The notes below the pieces were generated by a model, which ran no database searches, was not told where the DNA came from, and saw only the letters and a program-made list of their open reading frames with translations. 64,000 nt of DNA from Actinomucor elegans (Eukaryota > Mucoromycota > Mucoromycetes > Mucorales > Mucoraceae), in contig JAMSLZ010000001.1 of NCBI GenBank assembly GCA_026027325.1, positions 1,984,001 to 2,048,000 on the forward strand, in the 5' to 3' direction. Each line of letters starts with the position of its first letter. The first letter of the stretch is position 1. Made by a program: the position numbers and the translations under genes. Positions 32,487 through 45,345 of the stretch are shown piece by piece.

Positions 32487-35221
32487 TTAAAAAGGTCCCA
32501 TATTCTTTATTCCCGTAGCTTCCTGTGCGCTATCATTGACACTATTGACCCATTGACTCAATTGATCCCAATCAAAAGCAGCAGGCAAGTCCCAAAAGAC
32601 ACTGTTTGGGTCATTTCGAAATATATCTTGCGTAGAGTGCACAGAGCTGCTATCTGTAAATCCTGCTAATGTATTCACATTTTGCAAAATGAAATCCAAA
32701 GCGCTGGTTTCATTGGTAGTATTGAACCCAAACTGTGTCAATGAAAAGGCTTCTTCATTGATGCCTGGAGGTAATTGTGATGAAACGATAGATACAGGCG
32801 ATGCTGCTGCTTGAGCAGTATAATCTATAGGCTTTTGTAGCATGGCTGAATTCATGATAGAAGACATGGAAGGTTGATCTTTTAACTGTGCTCGTTCCTG
32901 AATACGTCGAATGTTTTCTTCTAAATGACTTTCTTCTTCTGCCAAGTTGCGTTCTATATGATCGTCTTCTGCTGCATGTAAATCAGCATTCTCTGTAATG
33001 CTCTTGAATACTGTGTACATGCGGGACGCTGTTCTGGACATGTGCTGCAGTCGTTCCAACAACTCAGTACCTTGTTTTAAATACAATTTGGCAGAGGATG
33101 ACGTTTGTGGATCAGCACTTTTGCCATTGTACATATGAATCAAGCCAAATTGCATAATGGGGTAAAGGGTGAATGAATAAGGGCACATTAAGAAATCACG
33201 CGCCGTCAGCCTTGAAGCGATCCGCATGCCTCGTGTAGCTGCACTAGAACAGATCTGCTGCGAAGTGTATGATGAGTGTGACATGGTGCGCCGAATAAAG
33301 GGTTGATGAAGCAAGATCAGTGAACTAAAATAGAATAAAAGGACAGAAGCAATAGCTGGTGCAAAATGGCCTACGTCTTGATTGAAATCCGGCAGTTGAA
33401 TGTTTTTGAGTGAGGTTGGAAAGGCATATCGCCATTCTGTGAGCTCATAATCAAGGCGAGCAACAAGATCGTAGCTACCATGCTCTAAGCTGTACTTTTT
33501 AGCTCGAGGTGTATGTAAACCTTGCAAGATACGGCCTAAAATCTCTGCTAGTTTGATGAATTGGATGAATAACTCATAAATCTGCGGTCGTCTGTTGTTA
33601 TTGGGTTGAGTATCATAAGGTGTTGTGAGAGAAGGGAAACGAGCAAAGACTTCATTGTTTTGGATTTTTTCTTTGTCTGCCTCGTAAGCATCCATCACTT
33701 CTTCCAGATCTGCGCCTGCGTCTGGATAAGATACGTTGATATCCTATAAAAGTTAGCATAGCTCTATAATGCAACTCTTGAAGCTTACTTCATCCCTGAG
33801 GTTGATAGGTCTGCCCAAGATGGCTGTTTGAAATCTATCTGTTATATACAATGCCCACCACACCCGTTTGCGCGTTTGCTTTTCATTTTCAGGCACATCC
33901 CAATTATCGCAGTCTCTATGTAAACCAAGCAATTGTGCTAGTCGGATTGCCTAGGAATAGATGAGTCCCTGTATATACTATGCATTTATCTACATACAAA
34001 ACCACCTAATTGCCAGCAAGCAGATGATTTAGAATCACGATCACTACGGTGGTTCAAGATCAAGATAATAGCTTGGATATTAGATAAGGTAGGTATAGTG
34101 GACCATTCAGAGATGATGAATTCTGCTTGATCAAAGAATTTGTTGGACCAGCCCACAGGTACATCCCATACAGCATCTGATGGTAACTTTTTCTTTCTTG
34201 AAGGCTCTAAACTCTCGCATTCAGCAAATCGCGCAGCAGCGCCAAACATAGCATTGATGAGCTCGCCTGAGGGATACGTATTGACTCGGTCCCGATACTG
34301 TTTGATGAACTCGGTTTTATCAATGACCGGTAGAATAGGATGTATATGAGAAAAGTAACTATTGCATGTCAGTTATTAAAGCAAAAGTCGAGCGTGAACT
34401 TACATTTTTAATAGTCGAACAGCTGTATATCGATCCAAACCAGTGACTGTATATATGTACTGATGAATATCTTCGCCTTTAGGATGAATATTCTCAGGCC
34501 ATTGAAACTGAGGAATCTTGCTGGTGGATTGCTTATTGATTGGTCCAGTATCTGCGACTAAAACAACCTCGTTTCCAAACTTTTTAATAGTATGACCTTG
34601 CCATTTTCTATTGCTGGGTATATTGAGCTTGTTTGAAAAGAACTGAAGTGTCGCCAGATCGCCCAGGTAATGGATACTGTCGTAAGTAACACCAGCAGGC
34701 CATTGTCTCGGATCCAAAACGCCATATTCTTCCGAAATATTAGAAAGCAAGCCTGATGGAGGAGGCGTCTTTTTAACACTTGTAGACCGAGACCGACGCT
34801 TCTGCGCAGTTGCTCTTTTTATCATTTGTTCTATTTCTTCAATTCGTTCTTCCAGGTCCTCAGCATGTCTGTTGGGTTATTTAGTCTTATTTTTTTTTTC
34901 CTACAGACTAGTCTGTTCTTACCCTCTTTGTGGTCCTCGCTTTTTGGCCCTGTTATAGCAGTTAATATTTGCTTACAAACTCGAGAATCTAACTTACGTC
35001 TTGGTGAATTGACATTGTTCATTATATGCTTGGCAATTATAGCATACCCGACCTTCTTGGAATGTGCATTTCACTTTTTTTTTTCGACAGAAATCACTAA
35101 GGAATCAGGCGTTAAACGCTGACAGATAATAAGCTCAAAAGAAAGAGTACCAAGCTCTTGTTGCACGAAGTCGTTGTTTTTGAATATCCTCTTTCACTGT
35201 TGAGCTTTGAGCTTCTTCCAT
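32487..35221 (-). CDS. Zn2Cys6 fungal transcription factor
   Basis: A spliced gene of about 810 residues. The DNA-binding domain begins at the N-terminus after splicing: C24-x2-C27-x6-C34-x7-C42-x2-C45-x6-C52, with the basic run RKKKVK between. A basic linker (KKRGPQRG) and a predicted coiled coil (HAEDLEERIEEIEQM) follow. The regulatory domain is a typical fungal-specific transcription-factor homology region: 'YFSHIHPILPVIDKTEF', 'LGLHRDCDNWDVPENEKQTRKRVWWALYITDRF' and 'LGRPINLRDEDINVSYPD'. The C-terminus is rich in Asn, Ser and aromatic/acidic residues, as in activation regions. The middle domain resembles FarA/CTF1-beta-type regulators, but the target genes cannot be told. Its start codon lies only 64 bp after the stop of the phosphatase gene. 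Confidence 0.85.
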
Positions 35222-35285
35222 AGCTTATAAATAATCATAAAAAAGAGTTTATTTTTATTTTTATGGACGCGTTTAATAGACAAAA

Positions 35286-36915
35286 TTATAAGCGAGACCA
35301 AATCCAACCAGAGAACCAGGAAGATTTCTTGTTAGGGTCAGCCAAACGAGGTACATTGATATCGATTTCTTCAGCTTCATATACGGGACCTACATTCTCA
35401 TAAACAGGTTCTGTGTTGGTCGTATCTAACTCAATCACTGTGATTGTTATATCATCTCGGAAGCGTCTGGAAGGTTCCCGTGTCAAACGTTTAGACAGTT
35501 CAAACGCCTCATCTTCAACAACGTCATTTTTACGAACATTTTTATACACTGCATCAAGCAAAAGGGCTTCACGGATAAGATGGGTAGCAGGATTTGTTTC
35601 TCCCTTGGTCTTCCAAGTACTCATCATTTTTGCTGCCACTTGATCACCGTCTGTACTGCGCACATTATGCCAACTCAATTCATCCCATAATCCATCAGTA
35701 CCCAAGATCACAAAACGATCGCCCTTTTCCAGCTTGTGCTTGGAAACAAGAGGTTTGGATTCAAGGTAAGGTGGAGTACGATAATTTGCCACGATACGGT
35801 GATGATAACGAGCAAAGGTCTTGTAAATATCGTAAGGAATGAAAGGAAGTACCTTCATTTGATATTCCACAGGCACCTTGTACATAATATCACCAAACGC
35901 TATCAAGAATATGTTAATATATAGATTGTTTTTAGAATCTACCACATTTAACTTACATCCACCTACTGCGATCAACCCGAAAATACGACCTCTAGTGACA
36001 AGAACGTCTGATTCATTGGCAGGATGTTGAGATATCATGTGTGCTTTCCAAGCAGGATCTGCTGGAGACTCTTCTTCCACCAAACGTCTACCCTTCCAAG
36101 CACCATTTTCGTCCTGGCTCACAACTACCAACAATCAGTTTCTTGTGCTGACATGTATGAGTCTAACTTACTAACGACGCGAGAATCACCCGTATCAGCA
36201 GAATAAATAAAACCATCCTTTATATACACAGTACAGGCGCATGAACCATTAATTGCTTCATTAATGATTGCTTCCGTGGCTACTTGATCTGGTTGACGCG
36301 CAATAGCAGCACGAATGTCCTTCTCGGTCGCATGCTTCACGTTCTTGGGAAACAAGTCATAGAAACGCTGTTGAATATCCTGATCCAAATCCACGAACGC
36401 TTTAGAAATTACGTCCTCCGTATTTTCTTGGTTCAAGTTGGTTTCCAACTCACGCGCAATGTAAATAGGCAATTGTTTTTGAATCAGTCGAGAACAGTGA
36501 GGGCCAATATGACCTATCCAATTTTTGTGAGTAAAGAAATCTAGTATTTCTTATTCAAGTATTTACCATCATAAACACCTGCAATTAACCCGTTTTGAAA
36601 AGTGCCAACACTGAAATTATCTTCCACGGGATTGTTTGAAGGCAATCGATTGTTATACACAGCTTTGACATGTTTAACATTGGCTTTGATGGCCATTTGA
36701 CCTGATCTCAGACGCGCATCAACGTCTGATGCAGTGAGCAGAGTGAAAGGAATATGGTCGTAGTATTTGGGCGTATAAGGTTGCTTGGTTTCGGGCTTCG
36801 TCGTAACTACAGGAACAAATGCTTCTTGTCGAGCCTTGTTGGCATAATAAAAACCTCCAACACCAGTAGCAGCAATACCGGTAACAGCTACAAGTGTACG
36901 TACAGGAACTGCCAT
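35286..36915 (-). CDS. Mitochondrial PP2C phosphatase (PTC5/pyruvate dehydrogenase phosphatase type)
   Basis: Spliced gene of about 480-500 residues. The N-terminus has a short basic/hydrophobic leader (residues 1-25, 'VPVRTLVAVTGIAATGVGGFYYANKAR'), as expected of a mitochondrial protein with one membrane anchor. PP2C metal and phosphate motifs occur in order: 'NPVEDNFSVG', 'GVYDGH', 'ADTGDSRVV', a long PDP-type insert with 'ESPADPAWKAHMISQHP', then 'GTDGLWDEL' and the terminal 'RDDITITVI'. The family dephosphorylates mitochondrial proteins such as the E1-alpha subunit of pyruvate dehydrogenase. The first exon ends inside GVYDG|H, a split through a catalytic motif. It lies upstream of and in tandem with the Zn2Cys6 gene. 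Confidence 0.85.
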
Positions 36916-39047
36916 CGTTTTGTGTGAAAGAAAAAACAGAAAAACGTCGCGCTTGAATTAGAGGACGCTGTTTCACATTGAAATGAGGTGCCTGCAGCCA
37001 ATTGTAAGGCATATTTCTTTTTGGAATACTCTAGAACTCCTTATCATTTGAAGATAGACATAAATTCAGTTTTATTCGTATTTAAAAGAAACGAATATCA
37101 TTGATATTGAGTCTTTATAAACCATCCTCACTGTCTTACAAGTAGTTTATTATCAAAATAAGCACAATCCTCACCATGGATATTGTCCCATTTTTTATTG
37201 GATATCGGCGATTTAACAATAGGCTCTTCTTCTCTTCTGATCTTCTGAGTATCACTCAGGTGGTGCTTTTAATAATATGCTATTCCATCTATACGCAACA
37301 AATTGCTAACAGTAATTTTTGGGGGGATTTGGATCTCATGGTATAAAGATTATTTAATTTCCTTTAATTCATCAAATTAGCATTGGTAAAAGCCTGTCCA
37401 TTTATCTATTTCGTTTTAGCAATACCAACAGAGCTTGAGGTATTTATATCATACAATATATATATATATATATATAAATGATATACTTTTAATTATGCTC
37501 CATTTACTACAGTTATTTTCCAAAGCTAAAATAAGTACTATTTTTCTACACTCCAAAAAAAAAATAACCAATTTTAAAAATTGGGCTGAGGTCATACGCT
37601 TGCAAAATCTTCAGAAATTGGATTATTTTAACATTACATTTCTCGATCATTTCCAGCTTAATGTCACATTTGATTACTGGTACGGGTTAGTATAACCAAC
37701 TACACCTATAGAACCATTATTTTGCTGAATTGTTCTGGCGTAATTGTTTTTTACTTGCCGGCTGTAGAATACAGGAATTTTACATAGGCTACTAATAGAT
37801 CTGTAGAATTCACAACCGATCTCGATCAGATGTCACATCTGATTAGTGTTTCATATTCATAATGAGCTGTTTTATTTAGTAGATCACAATATCTATCTTG
37901 ATATTATTGTCTTTGTTTGTATAATAGTTATCGGTTCCTGAACAAATCTGCCTGCTATGTTGAATTGATAAGGAACAAAAAATCTAGTGTTTTTTTTTGT
38001 CATTCAACGACTAGCTGCATTCCTTCAAGTAAAATTTGCCTAAATGCACTGAAATATAGTATTTTTGTTTAATGCAGATTATATCAGTTGTCAAAGTAAT
38101 CGAAGGCATACTACAGAGTTCCACATGATATATAATTGCTCATTCTGGGCTAGAAGGCCTACTATTATTTATCAGATACAGCATTTGACAGAAATATATA
38201 TTTAGAGATTTAATAGATTGACTAGAGCGACGATCCAGTGATAAATATTTTGTTCCCATTAATGCAAATTGGTACTTGGTAGCAGTATAGTTAATAATAA
38301 ACTATGTAGAGACAATTCATCATTGGTGTCGTCATCCATTTAATATCAAATTAAGTAGGCTTTGTAAAGAAATCAGAAATATTATTTCATTTAATGCAAC
38401 AATTTGATCAGATTTAAGCAGATTTAACAAATAAGAGATGATAGAAGAATTACTACAGTAAAAAGAAAACGTTTGGAGGGAAAAGTAAGAAAAAAACAGG
38501 ATTAATGATTATATTAAGAAAGAACTTTAATCAATTTGTAATATATATAAGTACATCAACAAATGCATCAATATATAATTTTACTTCTCAAGTAATACTT
38601 GATTCAAGAAGGGTTAAATACAAATAACCACGATATTCCAATTTAAAGTTCTTTCGAATATAAAACTATATAGATTTTACTTATATCAAACTGCTGTATG
38701 CTTATTCAATTGGTATAGTATAAAACACTACACCTTATAAAAGTATTCTATTTTTAGTTCTATAAGTTAATATAGCGTGATGCGAGTTCACTATATTAAC
38801 AAGATCAAATTATTTAATCATATTTTACTACAGTGAAGGAAAGTCAAATACAGAACGTAATAATTATGGGTTAACGGAGATCATATTATTGCTCGGACTT
38901 CGGGAGAACTGACCAATACTATAGTCAAATAGACTTGAGAGACATCCAATAATATTGATTTATAACAATAAAAGCCTTTCGTGACTGTTTTTCTTTTTTA
39001 AAATTAATATAAAATATAAAGGTAATATATTTCCACAAAAATATATG
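36916..39047. other. Intergenic, gene-poor
   Basis: About 2.1 kb. Promoter of the phosphatase gene at the left. Otherwise A/T-rich spacer with a (TA)n run at about 37458-37477 and copies of the dispersed repeat family at about 37640-37690 and 37811-37869. Confidence 0.5.
37811..37869 (+). repeat. Dispersed repeat family, copy A
   Basis: Core reads ccgatctcgatcagatgtc then acatctgattagtgtttcat. Similar to copies at 49579-49650 and 43579-43655 and to several weaker ones. Confidence 0.5.
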
Positions 39048-39129
39048 GCTGATTTGGCCGAGCGGTCTAAGGCGCTGCACTCAAGTTGCAGTCTCGCAAG
39101 AGGCGTGAGTTCGAATCTCACAGTCAGCA
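39048..39129 (+). tRNA. tRNA-Leu(CAA)
   Basis: An 82-nt class II cloverleaf. The 7-bp acceptor stem is GCTGATT/AGTCAGC with one G-T pair. The D arm is GCC/GGC. The anticodon stem is CTGCA/TGCAG with loop CTCAAGT, so the anticodon is CAA (reads UUG). A long variable arm (TCTC...GAGG) follows, then T arm GTGAG-TTCGAAT-CTCAC and discriminator A. Internal A box (TGGCCGAGCGG) and B box (GAGTTCGAATC) are present. There is no intron, although yeast tRNA-Leu(CAA) genes have one. Confidence 0.95.
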
Positions 39130-39132
39130 ATA

Positions 39133-39148
39133 TTTTTTAATTTTTTTT
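39133..39148 (+). terminator. RNA polymerase III terminator of the tRNA
   Basis: T6 at 39133-39138 followed by T8 at 39141-39148, three bases after the tRNA end; a primary and a backup termination signal. Confidence 0.85.
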
Positions 39149-39217
39149 CGAAAAATTATCCAGTGGGCACAAATTTGCGCTTTGCCTTTTAATTAGTATA
39201 AAAACCAAATAGACTGT

Positions 39218-39494
39218 TGTCGTGAGCAGAGGTGTATATTTTAGTGTAATTAAGAGATAAAAGGTTACGCACAAATTTGTGTGTACGTGACAGTGTGCCG
39301 AGATATATGTTTTATAGTCGATTCCAATAAATGTGTACAAAAAATTATATATGAGATAAAGAATGCTCTTTATTATTCTAAGATACAATCGATATTTATA
39401 CACATAAAGACCGTATGTACCTGACACTGTCAGATGAATAAAAATCATCTTTTGTCTCTTAACTGCACTTAAATATACATCTTTGCTCACGACA
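39218..39494. repeat. MITE-like inverted-repeat element
   Basis: The left arm starting tgtcgtgagcagaggtgta (39218) matches the reverse complement of the right arm ending at 39494 over about 50 bp with about 85-90% identity. A further shared 'gacagtgt' block lies inside. The direct repeat ccttttaatt occurs at 39185-39194 and 39506-39515, outside the arms. About 277 bp, no coding capacity, 90 bp from the tRNA. Confidence 0.7.
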
Positions 39495-39692
39495 TTTGGG
39501 CGTTACCTTTTAATTGATGTAAATCTATACTATAATAAAAATACTAGTTCTTCCAAGCACCTCTAAAACCCATATCTTTTGAAAGTTATGAACATTAGAA
39601 ATGAATCATATTTTTTACATTTTTCTCGAAATTCATCAAGACTGCAACTCAGTTCAGTGTTATTATCCTGTTACATGCAAGTAGGGTGAGAA

Positions 39693-40271
39693 ATGATAGT
39701 GCAAGTATAAATGAGCACTACATTTGATATAGGAAACGGTGCTTGATAATAATAACGTAAATTTGAAATATAGAGGATAATAAAAAGGCCAGTGTTGAAT
39801 AATAATTACACAATAGCAAGAACAATATAATATGGCAAAAAAAAAAACGAGATCAAAAATATATAAAAGGTTAATTTATGCTAATCGACTGATGGATCAA
39901 CTGCTAACAACTTGCTAAGAAACGATAGTATCTAGAGTTTTGAAAAGTGGATAAAAATAACGCAAGTATAAAATGACCACCGTAGCATTTGATATTATAG
40001 GGAATTACTCTTAGCAGTGATAATATATTAGTATTAGTTGATCCATCAGTCGATTAGCATAAATTAACTTTCTATGCGTATTGAATAAACATCTTGCCAT
40101 TGTTTTTTTTTTTCAATTTGTTTTGACACAATACACTGATCTCTTGATAGTAAGCCGCAAAGTGTATATCACTGACCTTTTTATTATCCTCTATATTTCA
40201 AATTTACGTTATTATTGTTAAGTATTGTTTCCTATATCAAATGTGGCGTTCATTTATACTTGTGTTATCAT
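39693..40271. repeat. Nested foldback element
   Basis: The outer arms (39693-39795 and 40168-40271) are about 100 bp each and roughly 85-90% identical as inverted repeats. Nested inside is a second inverted repeat of 33 bp with perfect arms (39869-39901 and 40036-40068). The spacer between the inner arms has a further degenerate copy of the outer-arm motif (caagtataaaatgac...catttgatat). No coding frame. Confidence 0.8.
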
Positions 40272-40279
40272 CATTTGAT

Positions 40280-42397
40280 TCTTAAAACATCAAAGATTAT
40301 TATTTCTCAACTCATATCAGTACATAGTAGTATATTTTATAATATAAAGATTAAAAGGTCAATGTATACGCTTTGTGATTTATTATCAAAGGATCAGTGT
40401 GAACAAATAAACAAACAATCAACAGGACAATGTAATGTCAAAATAAATCGAGAAAAACAATGGTAAGATGCTTATTCAATATATATAGAAAGTTAGTTTA
40501 TTATAAACGGCAAAGATGTTATTCAGGCATCAATGTTACAATTAAAAAGTCGTGTTAGATCATGAACTTGATATTCCATTTTCTGACCAATGAAATCAAC
40601 GTCTCTGAAAGAAAAAATAAAATAAAAGCCGGATACACTGAACGTGCGTGTTAAGGGTAAATCATTGGCATTTTGGCAATGATAGCCCTTTTAAGATTAA
40701 TAGGGACTTGTTCATCCTCCTGCAGAAATAAAACTTGCTATTGCCTAATGCAGCCCGTTTTCGTTTATTGCAAATGTACTTGCACTATTACGAATGGAAA
40801 TTGCAATGAATATTCACCATAAATTAAAATAATAGAAAGGTATTCTTTTTGCTGCTGGAGCAATGGCCCTAAGTCGAAAAACCAGTTTTTATCCACTGTA
40901 TTTTCTTGTTTAATAACTTCCAAGATATATATATATATATATATATATTGCATACATACGTGATGTACATGCATATCTGAATAAGAACGCCATGTTATAT
41001 TAGGGATACTCGAATGGAAACGACAAAAAAAAGTACAGGAAGTATCTGGCTAAATACAAGCACAGTTCATAATTACCACTGATAAAAGAAGTTGGTAAGA
41101 TCACGTATAAAAGAAACATGAATCATATACATGACGTTACTTTTGTATGCTTGTCATCTACTGATGAATTTGCTTGAATTTACCAGCATGATTTATTGAA
41201 AAACGCTTAACTACTAGGAAAGTAACAAATAACACTAGGGAATACATATAAAGGGGAACCTACATTTAAGCCTTCGGGTATATAATTTCTATTGGATGGG
41301 CGATCCTTTGCTTTTTTTTTTGACCAACTAAGAATCTGTATCCTAACAATGACAGACACTGTCTCAATTATTTCCAGACCTATGAACAGTATTCATGATA
41401 TATAGCCTTGAAAAACAAGAGAAAGTTGCTACTAAACTCTTTGGTGTTAATTGTTGCACTATTTCACAGGTTTTTGCAATATGATGGCAAGAAGCTGCTG
41501 AAGAAAAAAGAAAGCCCTTCTGTAAAAGAACCCATATCACCAAGCGAGAACATAACAAACAATGGGTGTTAATCTATTACTTCTGCTCACTGTTTTACTT
41601 AATCCTGTATCCATAACTAAATATACTGCGTATTAACATTTTTACGTCCCTGGACCCTTTCTAGTTTAATGGGGGGTAGGACACCGTATTTTCCCAATTA
41701 TACCCCAATAAATTGATTAAATATAACACTCTTTTGAATTATCAAGTATGATATATACTGTACCTGAAGAATACTATAAATATCTACAATGTTTATTATA
41801 CTAAACCAAATATCCTTCATGAGAACGTTTTCTCATCATAGATTTTGTACCTAAAATTTTTGGTCACTGACGGTTCTCGCGATATAATTTACATATAATC
41901 CTGTTAGTTACTTGTATTTTGACTGTGCCAACGTTACAGTAATATATCAACTAAGCTTTTTTAATATCATGCAATTATGTAGTACTTATATATATATGTA
42001 TACCAAGTTGTGCAATAGAGTTCTTGGTCTTTTTAATTTATACAATAAACCATAACCCTACATTCTGCGTGATTTTATTCCTACTGTCCCTTTATTATTG
42101 CTTTATCCATTATTTAAAATTTCCGTTACTACTATCGCTCAAAGAGTTGAAGAGAATTAGTGTATGTGTTGAACGCAAGGTATGCTTGACAAACCATTGG
42201 ATGAACCAATGAATATAATAAAATGCTCTGTTATTTTTATTACCATAATAAAGGGTAAGCCGCCGAGCCTCATTCCATACACGCATCTTTCTACCCGTAA
42301 ATCTCATATGCTCAGAATAGACTAATGCATCTATCAGGACTGTCTTACGATGAATATATTATATTTTAGCAATTGACTACAAATCAGTTTCATTTCG

Positions 42398-42428
<31 letters not shown>

Positions 42429-44269
42429 CTAATCATCAATAGATTTCTTGGGCATTCCCAGTTTAATGTCACATTTGAAGACTATTATATGCTTCGAATA
42501 AACTATTAATACTAAATCTATTGTAGCTATTGTTCAAATTTAATACAATGAATTTGTTAAACCTTCGATAGTTATTCTATAAATACTATAGATTTAATAA
42601 TCAACAAACCTCTCAACTTGTTACGACATAATATTGTATATATTCGCAAAGTAGACTAAATCCAGAACGAGCCACAATATCCGTTATAACCTTTAGCTTC
42701 TTCAATAAATATGATATAATACTCATCAGTATCTGTTTAGTGGCAAATTATAAATGATGACATGTTGTATTTACCATCTATCAAACCATGATAATCTTGT
42801 TAAGAACCGCTGTAGAGATAGCGATCCATTTATCAATGATAACAGAACTGAAAAAAGAACACATACAAAGTGATATTATTATTATGGGCTCATTCAGCAT
42901 CTAAAAAACAGTGATGCGATTCACTAGGCTGCTGGACCGCCGCTTAAACTTCATAGCTCGGGCCCTATTCACGTTCATGCAACGAAAATACCATCAGCAC
43001 ATAGGTCGGAGCTTTGCAAAGCAAAATTACATGACGAACCACGTCTTCATACCTTTTGTAAGCGGTACAAAAAAACGTAATACCACTCACAGCTATCATC
43101 ACCGCCGCTCTAGATCTTTCTTCATTTTTATTGGCTTCGGTGAATGAAAAATGAGGTCGATGGCGTCATGGACAATACTCTTTTGAGTTTTAAAACAATT
43201 GCATCTATATTGGACATCTATTCAAGCTGCAGTTTAGAAAATTTGGATATATAGAATCAAGTACATTCTTGTTTGATAGGTACTACTTTTCAGCTTTAAC
43301 GCTACATGAAAAGGCAAGATGAAACTATGATGGCATAGTCTTCTTTTTAACGGTCTAGAACAAAAAGTCTGCCTTTTTGTTTCCCGATGAAACCTATTTC
43401 ATAAGTAAAAAGGGTACGTAAAGCCCAACAAACTAGATGACACGCACAAAGTGCAAATGCTTTTTGAGATCATGATGGCTATTTTTCAGCTTCAAGTTTT
43501 TGATCCCTGAGCTTCAAAAACCCTTCCCCTCTCCCTCTCAGCCCAAAATAAATAGGTACAATAGTAAATGCATACAAAATCTCGGTTGATTTCGGTCAAA
43601 AAGTCTCATCTGGTCAGTGCTTCATGTCCAGATTGAACTGCAGCATCTTGCAAGTTGTTATTTGACTTGATGCATTAGATGGCTTTGTTCATTAATAATT
43701 TCCATTAGCCAAATGGCTGGTTTTATTTTTCGTCGAGTTCCCCCCACCTCTAAACAGTAGTATCACTAAAGGTACCTGCCTGGGAACAGTGGTAAACTAT
43801 AAGCCGACTTATTAGACTCTTTGTTGATGTAATACCAATAACTTTATTGGCTGAATAAACCTCATCAGATAATCATATCTCACTTGTTTCAAAATACATG
43901 ATTCACTGCAAAGATACAGAATCAAGCATACCTGTACTGCATTCTTTCTTTTTTTTTTTTCTTTTTTTTTTTTCCCTTGAGAATCTTTATGTAGACTCAT
44001 GTATAGCCCCCTAATCATAACAAAAACTTTAATTACCCAAATATTTATCAGACGAAAAAGAAACTAGACTTAGGATTTTTTTTATTCTTTTTGGTTTTTC
44101 AGTAGGTGGGGAATGAAGAAAGATAGAAAGTATATATGCGAATTGGGGGATGGAATATGATACATTAAAGTTTTTTTTTTGTTAATATGTTGAGGGCATT
44201 CTTTTTTTTTTTTTTTTTAAAAAAAATATATACAAAGTGGAAAAAAAAAAGAATTAAGAAAGTTATAAT
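40280..44269. other. Long gene-poor region
   Basis: About 4 kb with no coding frame I can support. Features: (TA)n at about 40926-40949, a run of about 27-29 A at about 42400-42428, T/C tracts at about 43945-43975 and 44200-44220, and dispersed-repeat copies at about 42445-42505 and 43579-43655. The 78-codon frame at 42911-43147 is basic and unrecognised. Confidence 0.5.
43579..43655 (+). repeat. Dispersed repeat family, copy B
   Basis: Reads 'aatctcggttgatttcggtc' then 'tctcatctggtcagtgcttc' and ends 'actgcagcatct', matching the order of blocks in copies A and C. Confidence 0.5.
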
Positions 44270-45305
44270 TTATAAGAGAGGTTCCCAGAAAGGCCCTGAT
44301 TCAAAAGAGAATTGAGATAGGTCTTGAGAGCAAATGGCAGAAGGAGGAATGTCAGTATGAGATGAAGAGTTGTGAGCAAAAGATACACACGTAGTTGGGT
44401 TGCTGTATAAACAAGTTGGTTAGTAATAATGAATGCACACTAGTTAATGATAACTTACGCATTCTCACATAAAAACACATCAGTAGCATTAGAAGCAAAG
44501 GGTTCTTTTTTGACAGAATCAAGCGATTGAAGATAGGCTAAACGAGACAGGAATTCCAAGCTTTCAGAATCAAAGTTCATGTCCTCCTCTTTCAAGTCAA
44601 AAGGATCATTGATACAAGCATTGGGTGTATTGGCTTCACTTGCACTTTCTTGACTGCTGCTAAATCTAGATTCAGATGAAACATCTGGCCAATCCGTTGG
44701 TGTTTCTGGGCTTGGTAAACCATTCGAATACACATCATAATTCAAATCAAGTAATGGTGGAGGTGGTGCTGTTTTGGCAATGATGGTGGGTGAAGCAATT
44801 GGACTGGGTGGATAAGAAATAGCGGTATCCATATCATCTGTATCGATATCATCATCGTCCTCATTCATAGCAGCCAATCGTTGTGATTTCCATTGGGCAG
44901 CGTATCGCCATGTAATGCTACTGAGTAATTTTGCATTCTTATCATTGGAAGAGCCACCAAGCGATAAAAAGCAAGCAGGGCAGCGAAATGTTTCTTCAAG
45001 AGCTTGGTTGCCCAATTCCAAACATTCTAAATGAAGCCAGTGACTACAATCATCGCATTGGACCATTGAACCAAACTCTTCGTTAGGTGTATCACAGATA
45101 CATCGGATCGATTCTCGCTTCTTTTTTACAAGTTGACGCTGAAGGATAGATTTACGTTTGTGACGCATACGTTGATGTTCTGATCTATCGTCTTCTATCA
45201 TGGCTTTGGGTGGTCTACCAGGACGGCGACGTTGCTGCTGAATAGATTGTTTTGGTACTATTTAAACGTCCGCAGTGTTAGTTCACATGAGAAACGCCCA
45301 ATATC

Positions 45306-45345
<40 letters not shown>

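Noticed and set aside
42911..43147. 78-codon basic frame
   Set aside because: No family signature, no conserved start context, isolated in gene-poor DNA.
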